DNA from: Melieria omissa
Lineage: Eukaryota; Arthropoda; Insecta; Diptera; Ulidiidae
DNA: 64,000 bases
Assembly (NCBI GenBank): GCA_963971225.1
Contig: OZ020268.1
Span: 50,394,404-50,458,403 of the forward strand
Reading direction: 5' to 3'
The notes beneath the pieces are model-generated. The model worked only from the letters and a program-made list of their open reading frames with translations. It was not told the origin of the DNA and did not search any database. How positions within the stretch are numbered: the first letter of the stretch is position 1; every line of letters starts with the position of its first letter. Positions 59,285-64,000 of this stretch are shown piece after piece. The translations under genes and the position numbers were made by a program.

Positions 59285-59995
59285 TAGAGTCCGACCGATA
59301 CCAAATTTTGTGGCCGATGGCGATTAATCGGCCAGAATGGCGAGTTTGGCCGATGCCGATTAAATAGAAAAAATAGCACGAATGAATTCAATCAAAAACA
59401 CAGTCTATTTTATAAAATAACAAAAGGAACTATTACATATTGTTGTAATATTCATCATAAAATAACACAACAACGAGAAAAGAAATACTAAAAATTACGA
59501 TTTTAATATTAAAATTTTTACTCTCAAATTGCGACCGTTGAACAGATGCAGTGGGAAGAAGTCGACAACAAATTTGGAAAAAATAAAAGGCCTGTTAAAA
59601 AATGGTTCCAATTAAAAAGGAAGGATAAGATTGAAAAATTAAATGCCCCTTCTTCTGATATCCACATTAAGAGACGAAATGCTTAGTCATTTCAAGAAAA
59701 TCTGTGTTTTTAAGAATACCTAGTTTAGAAAAAAAAACATTTCTAGCAAACATTTATATCAATCAGTATCTAAAAATATATTACTGAAAAGGGATATAAG
59801 AACCCGTTAGTACAAAAAATCAAAACATAAAAATGAAAGGAGAAAAATAGGCCGATGCATCATCGACCAAAAACGGCCGATGTGGCATCGGCCAAAAAAG
59901 GCCGATACCGATGCCGATACTTATTTTTTTGGCCGATGCCGATACCAATTTTATTGGCCGACACTAGCCGATGCCGATTAATCGGTCGGACTCTA
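59285..59995. mobile_element. 711-bp non-autonomous hAT element
   Basis: TIRs TAGAGTCCGACCGAT and ATCGGTCGGACTCTA, flanked by a perfect 8-bp target-site duplication TTGACTAG (59277-59284 and 59996-60003), as expected of hAT transposons. Subterminal regions carry many GGCCGATGCCGATA-type repeats on both sides, resembling transposase-binding subterminal motifs. The interior is AT-rich and lacks a transposase. Confidence 0.9.
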
Positions 59996-60182
59996 TTGAC
60001 TAGTGTTGTTGTGTGCTACAAAGCTGAACAAAAATCATTCCAAGCTTTCTTACACTGAACTAACAAAAATATTTACAGCACTTTTAAACAGCAACACAAG
60101 CGATGCTTTTATTCCTTTGAACGAAAATTTTCTCCAAAAATCCAATCCTTCTGGGTAAGTAGTGAGCCAACTGGGCTTAAAC

Positions 60183-60337
60183 CAGTGGCGGATTCAGGGG
60201 GGTGTTTTGGGGGTTGAAACCCCCCCCGAAATATTTGGATCGCCTTTAAAACTGCATAAAAATTAAAAGACATTTTACAAATATTAAAGAATTACTTTTT
60301 GAAACCCCCTCGAAATATTTTTTTAAATCCGCGCCTG
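60183..60337. mobile_element. 155-bp hAT-like MITE
   Basis: Starts CAGTGGCGGATTCAGGGG, ends AAATCCGCGCCTG (inverted), with a perfect 8-bp target-site duplication GCTTAAAC (60175-60182 and 60338-60345). An internal C/G-run hairpin (GTTGAAACCCCCCCC...GAAACCCCCTCG) is present. A partial relative lies at 30204. Confidence 0.9.
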
Positions 60338-60345
60338 GCTTAAAC

Positions 60346-61291
60346 CTATTGTTTTATTAGTAGTAAAACTGTTTGGTGAACTGTTGTGAATGTGCAATAA
60401 CACTGCGACAACATTTAATCTCTGTCGAGGCACTACAAAGAGGCCAATTGAGACTTATTACAAAAACTCTGAAGAGTCTATAGAAAAGCGCAGTAAAAGA
60501 CTGAGACTTTGTGCCATTGAAAGACCTTCAATTACTTCAATTCGTAGTTGACAAGTCAGCTGGAAAATATATAAAATATTTTATATATCAAAAACCCAAA
60601 ACTTATAGACACTGAAAATCAGTGTTTTTCGCTTCACTTATTCCTATTTAACCAACACAACATTACAAGTGACAAAGCTACCAATCAGAAGCGCCATCAT
60701 TGGTTGCTGCCCATCTTCACTCATCTCCACTAAACACTTAGACAAATTTACCTACTCCTGTTTTGGCACATTCACGCTCCCTAGCACAGCGCACCGTTTA
60801 TTTTACTATACAATTTTAATGCTAATAGCCAGTAAAACGCTGCTCTAGCAGATATTGCGCTCTGAAAAGCACACTTGACTCGCTTTGGGTCACAGATCGC
60901 AACTTTTTATACTACTAACTAAATTCCATTCGTTCAGCTCGCCTCAACGCTTAAGTGTACAGTGTAAAATTTTAATACATTTTTAATCAATTCAACTAAA
61001 TGGCAAACAATTTCAACACGTTCTCTTTCCACGCCTTAATGACTCTACGTACAATGGAAGCATTTCAGTTTCACATCAAGATTACCAAATATTATTTAAA
61101 GTTACTTTTTCGTTTAATTGCGTATCATGCATGGAAAACCGTTTTTAGTTTGGGGTATGATGCGTGCAGGACGAAAATGTCCTTAAACTTTGAAACGCTT
61201 AATTGGTGAATGTGCCGCAATCGAAATCGTATAACGCTCGCCTTGCACACAAGCAAACAGACACACACACAGAGAGCAGGCCACCTAAAGT
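60346..61291. other. intergenic DNA and 3' flank of the DUSP12-like gene
   Basis: No separate gene recognised. The minus-strand polyadenylation signal of the phosphatase probably lies here (TTTATT on plus at 60797-60802). A CACACACACA run sits at 61260-61272. Confidence 0.45.
60797..60802 (-). terminator. possible polyadenylation signal of the DUSP12-like gene
   Basis: AATAAA on the minus strand about 490 nt beyond the stop codon. Other weaker variants exist nearer, so this is only a candidate. Confidence 0.35.
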
Positions 61292-62343
61292 CTACACAGT
61301 AGTTTGTACGTTTTGAACAGCTTTGGAGAGTTCAACGCGCGACGGTATCAAGTAGAATGCCGGCGATACCTCTTCGCCGCACGGACACTGACAACCGTTG
61401 ATCCAGCTGAAACTGCCCAACTTCTGCTCGCACTTGGGACAATTGAGTCGGCCCTGTGTGTTGTGTGCAATGTGCTTCATCCAGGCAATGGGCTCCACGA
61501 ACAGTATGTTGCGACAGAGTGCGGGCCTTTGCTCGGCATCGGCGTCATTGGCCGCATCAGTGGGTGAGCCGAGCGATGCTTTGCGTATCTGTGCAGCAAT
61601 TTGATCGAGTAGCCGTGGTGCTCCTGCCTGCGGCACACTGGCGGCAGTGTCGTTAACGGTTACATCGTTGCCGCTTGCAGTTGCTTGTGCCTTATTGTAG
61701 TGCAGCAACACGTGCGACTTGCTGGCCAAAATGCGTCGACACTTGCGGCAGCGATACACAATGGGTTCGGGATTCTCCTGCGTTACAGCGGGATCGTTTT
61801 TGATCAGATTGTTGAAGTTTTGCGGCAGTATTTTCGCTAAAATTTAAAAAGTAAGTCTGTAAACTCTTCACAACAACAAAACCGCTGAAAATTACCCTTG
61901 CGCACTTGCTCGCCGGCCAGACGCAAACGATACAGCTTGTACTGCTGATATTGCGGATCGATGCTGCAACCCATGCGCCGGTAGAGCTTCAGCTGCGCTA
62001 CGAAGCCAGCATTTGGCTGCACAAAGCGCCGTTTAGCGCGCACCAGCTCGTACGCCTGCGAATACTCCAAATTGCGTCGTTTCATCACGTACGCAATGAC
62101 GGCGGCCGAACTGCGACTCACGCCGAAATAACTGAAAAAGGAAAAGGTAATCAAATAGAATGACGGAATTTTTATGATGAGAGAAGTATGTTTTATATGT
62201 ATGTATGTACGTTTATTGTGGTAGGGCGTTCCTCTATACTCACCAATGAACTAGCACATTGCCCTGCTGCTCCAGCGCCTCACCTATGAAGTCTACACAT
62301 TGGTCGAGATGGTGCAGTATGTCCTCCTTCGGCATATCGGCAA
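61292..62343 (-). CDS. DUSP12: DUSP12-type dual-specificity protein phosphatase (3' part)
   Basis: Minus-strand exons 62343-62244, 62131-61896 and 61836-61292 join in frame (GT..AG) to about 293 codons, ending VQTTV-stop. The catalytic loop HCYFGVSRSSAA (H-C-x5-R) sits across the first junction, with the nucleophile Cys codon split TG/T by the intron. The general-acid region upstream reads ADMPKEDIL. The C-terminal part is the zinc-binding domain of the DUSP12/YVH1 family: YRCRKCRRIL, then CPKCEQKLGSFSWINGCQC and CGEEVSPAF. These enzymes dephosphorylate Tyr/Ser/Thr, and YVH1 homologues act in 60S ribosome maturation (family knowledge). The first exon(s), including the start codon and the N-terminal substrate-site half, lie beyond the acceptor at 62344, probably outside the window. 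Confidence 0.93.
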
Positions 62344-64000
62344 CTAATCAAATTGATTTTAAAGTTAATAAAATAAATAGCAATAGGGCGGATAAAGTTC
62401 ATGATTATAGCTGAACTGAGTTGTCATGAAAAACTAAACCCACAATGCCATGGACAACGATTCATAAGGATTAGCTGAATAATCAACATGTTGAACTATA
62501 CTACTTTAGCTGCCCAGATATGGTAGGAACCATACCCATAGTTATATAAGTTTTATCGCAGAGAGGAAGATGCGCTGAAAGGAGGTGAGGTCCAGAGTGA
62601 GATGAGGTGAGATCCAAGATTTTTTTTGTGCAATGTTAATTGAGTCGATTTGCAAACTCTTCGAGCTGAATCATAACGGCTGTCCTTGGCATAGTGAATT
62701 AATATAAAAAAAAAAAAATTAAGAACAACAACAAAACGCCCATAAGAATGACTACTCTTACAACCCTACATAGGTCTTGGGCGCTTTCAGCCAACCGATA
62801 TGAAAGAGCTTCGGTGGTGTCATTGAAGGCATGAATTGGAAACGGGTTTCCCTGAAAACTTGAATATCTATGAGAAAGGATTATATGATCAAACCACATC
62901 AACCGCTGAGGTTTGATTCGAATAGAATACTACCCTATCAATCCAAACTCCCATATGGAATTATGTTACAAAAAGCGAGTTGACCTTTTTTAAATATTAT
63001 TTTCAGCTTTAGTTTTCAATTAAAATTTAAAAAAATAGTAAAAGTCACGATCGATTCTTCTCCAGAAAGCCATGTAATAAAATAAAGACCTAAATGGATT
63101 CCTTTTGACTCCCTAAAGTTAAGAAAACAACGCATAGGGCATTCTCCTATCAATGCGCAACCTTAAGTGGTTCTAGAAGGATGGAGAGGTTGGAAGAAAG
63201 AATGTTGAGGAATGTTGGACACTTGAATCCATCAAAGTTATAGAAGAGACTAAATATTGGCTTTGGTCATAGATGCTGGGAAACAATATCTACCTAGAGA
63301 CCCAGTGATGTAATATTAGAAAATTTCCTCCTAAAATTGTGAACATTTCGGTCTCTGAGAATAAACTTTGAAATAAAGAATTATTCAGATTCTCCAAATT
63401 GGATTTTTAAGAGATTTTTAAATAACTTTTAATTGATGTAACAATTGAACTGCCAATCTAAATAATGAAAACTTGTGATAAGTGAAGAAGTTTACAAATT
63501 CCAGTTTGATATTGAATCGTTTAATCTCACTAACACTGAAGCTTTGGATATTGAATGCTAATTTGTTAATTGCTTTAACCTTTCTGTCAATACGAAGGTA
63601 CCTGGGTACCTTTTGCATTTTTGAAGAAAAAATAGCCTACTTTCGGCCGAGGAACGCTTTGCTGATATTTTAGCGTTTTCCTAAATATCAATTGACTACC
63701 TATGAGATAATTTCTATAGAAAGAAAACTTTTTCTGTATAACTTTTAGAACCGATTTTTGAACACTACCCCTTTGTTCTATACGAAAGTACCCGGGTACC
63801 TTCATACAAAATACAGTAAAACAATACAGTTTAAACGTGAAATTACTCGTTGATATTCGAGTGGACCAAGTTTTAAATTTGAAATCAAAGTTGTATTCAA
63901 ATATTTAGGACATCCGATCGAAGTCTTCGACTTCACATGCGTGTTACTCCAAGATATTTTACCCTTTGAAAGGAGAAGTTTACTCTGAAAAACTAAGATG
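62344..64000 (-). other. 5' intron of the DUSP12-like gene with repeat remnants
   Basis: No exon encoding the N-terminal phosphatase half was found to the window edge, so this is probably intron. 63125-63325 resembles the LINE 3' regions at 45.6 and 56.2 kb (GGACACTTGAATCCATCAAA, GATGCTGGGAAACAATATCTACC, GAGACCCAGTGATG). Two copies of a palindromic GGTACC(T/C)GGGTACC motif with flanking TATACGAAAGTACC-like sequence lie at 63590-63620 and 63780-63802. Confidence 0.5.

Noticed and set aside
61304..61567. Plus-strand open frame opposite the phosphatase zinc domain
   Set aside because: Antisense shadow of the DUSP12-like last exon.

Overview
This window looks like nuclear DNA from a higher fly (Diptera). 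Three spliced genes have clear relatives in Drosophila and other animals. Introns end in GT..AG, intergenic DNA is AT-rich, and the rest is dominated by decayed insect transposons (Jockey/I-type and RTE-like LINE 3' ends, tRNA-derived SINEs, Tc1-like and hAT-like elements, a Foldback-like element). A tephritid fruit fly is my best guess, but the sequence alone does not prove the family.

Layout. 1-38 kb: a gene-poor stretch with no convincing protein-coding gene. It holds two SINEs, several terminal-inverted-repeat (TIR) elements, a 1.64-kb palindromic Tc1-like element (9310-10949), four LINE RNase H fragments, a Foldback-like element (27419-28708), two inverted hAT-like MITEs with their own target-site duplications (32555-33038), a likely solo LTR and several degenerate tandem-repeat fields. 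38.2-44.4 kb: the high-affinity copper transporter Ctr1A (+), 232 aa over five coding exons including a 30-nt frame-preserving microexon. An in-frame open extension of 170 codons with coding-like codon use follows its UAG stop. 45.6-46.5 kb: a 5'-truncated LINE (-). 47.7-49.0 kb: a LUC7L3/CROP-type U1 snRNP splicing factor (+), 372 aa over four exons. 49-51.9 kb: very AT-rich, nothing recognised. 51.9-55.5 kb: scattered short coding-like exons of an unrecognised gene (low confidence) and a TIR element. 56-60.4 kb: LINE reverse transcriptase pieces, minisatellites and two hAT-like elements. 61.3-62.3 kb and on to the right edge: the 3' part of a DUSP12-type dual-specificity phosphatase (-), whose 5' exon(s) lie outside the window.

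The three genes are housekeeping genes (copper uptake, 5' splice-site recognition, protein dephosphorylation) with no sign of working together. The most interesting observation is the long in-frame coding extension after the Ctr1A stop. It would add Cys-x-x-Cys motifs directly after the C-terminal His-Cys-His copper site, and stop-codon readthrough is the simplest explanation.
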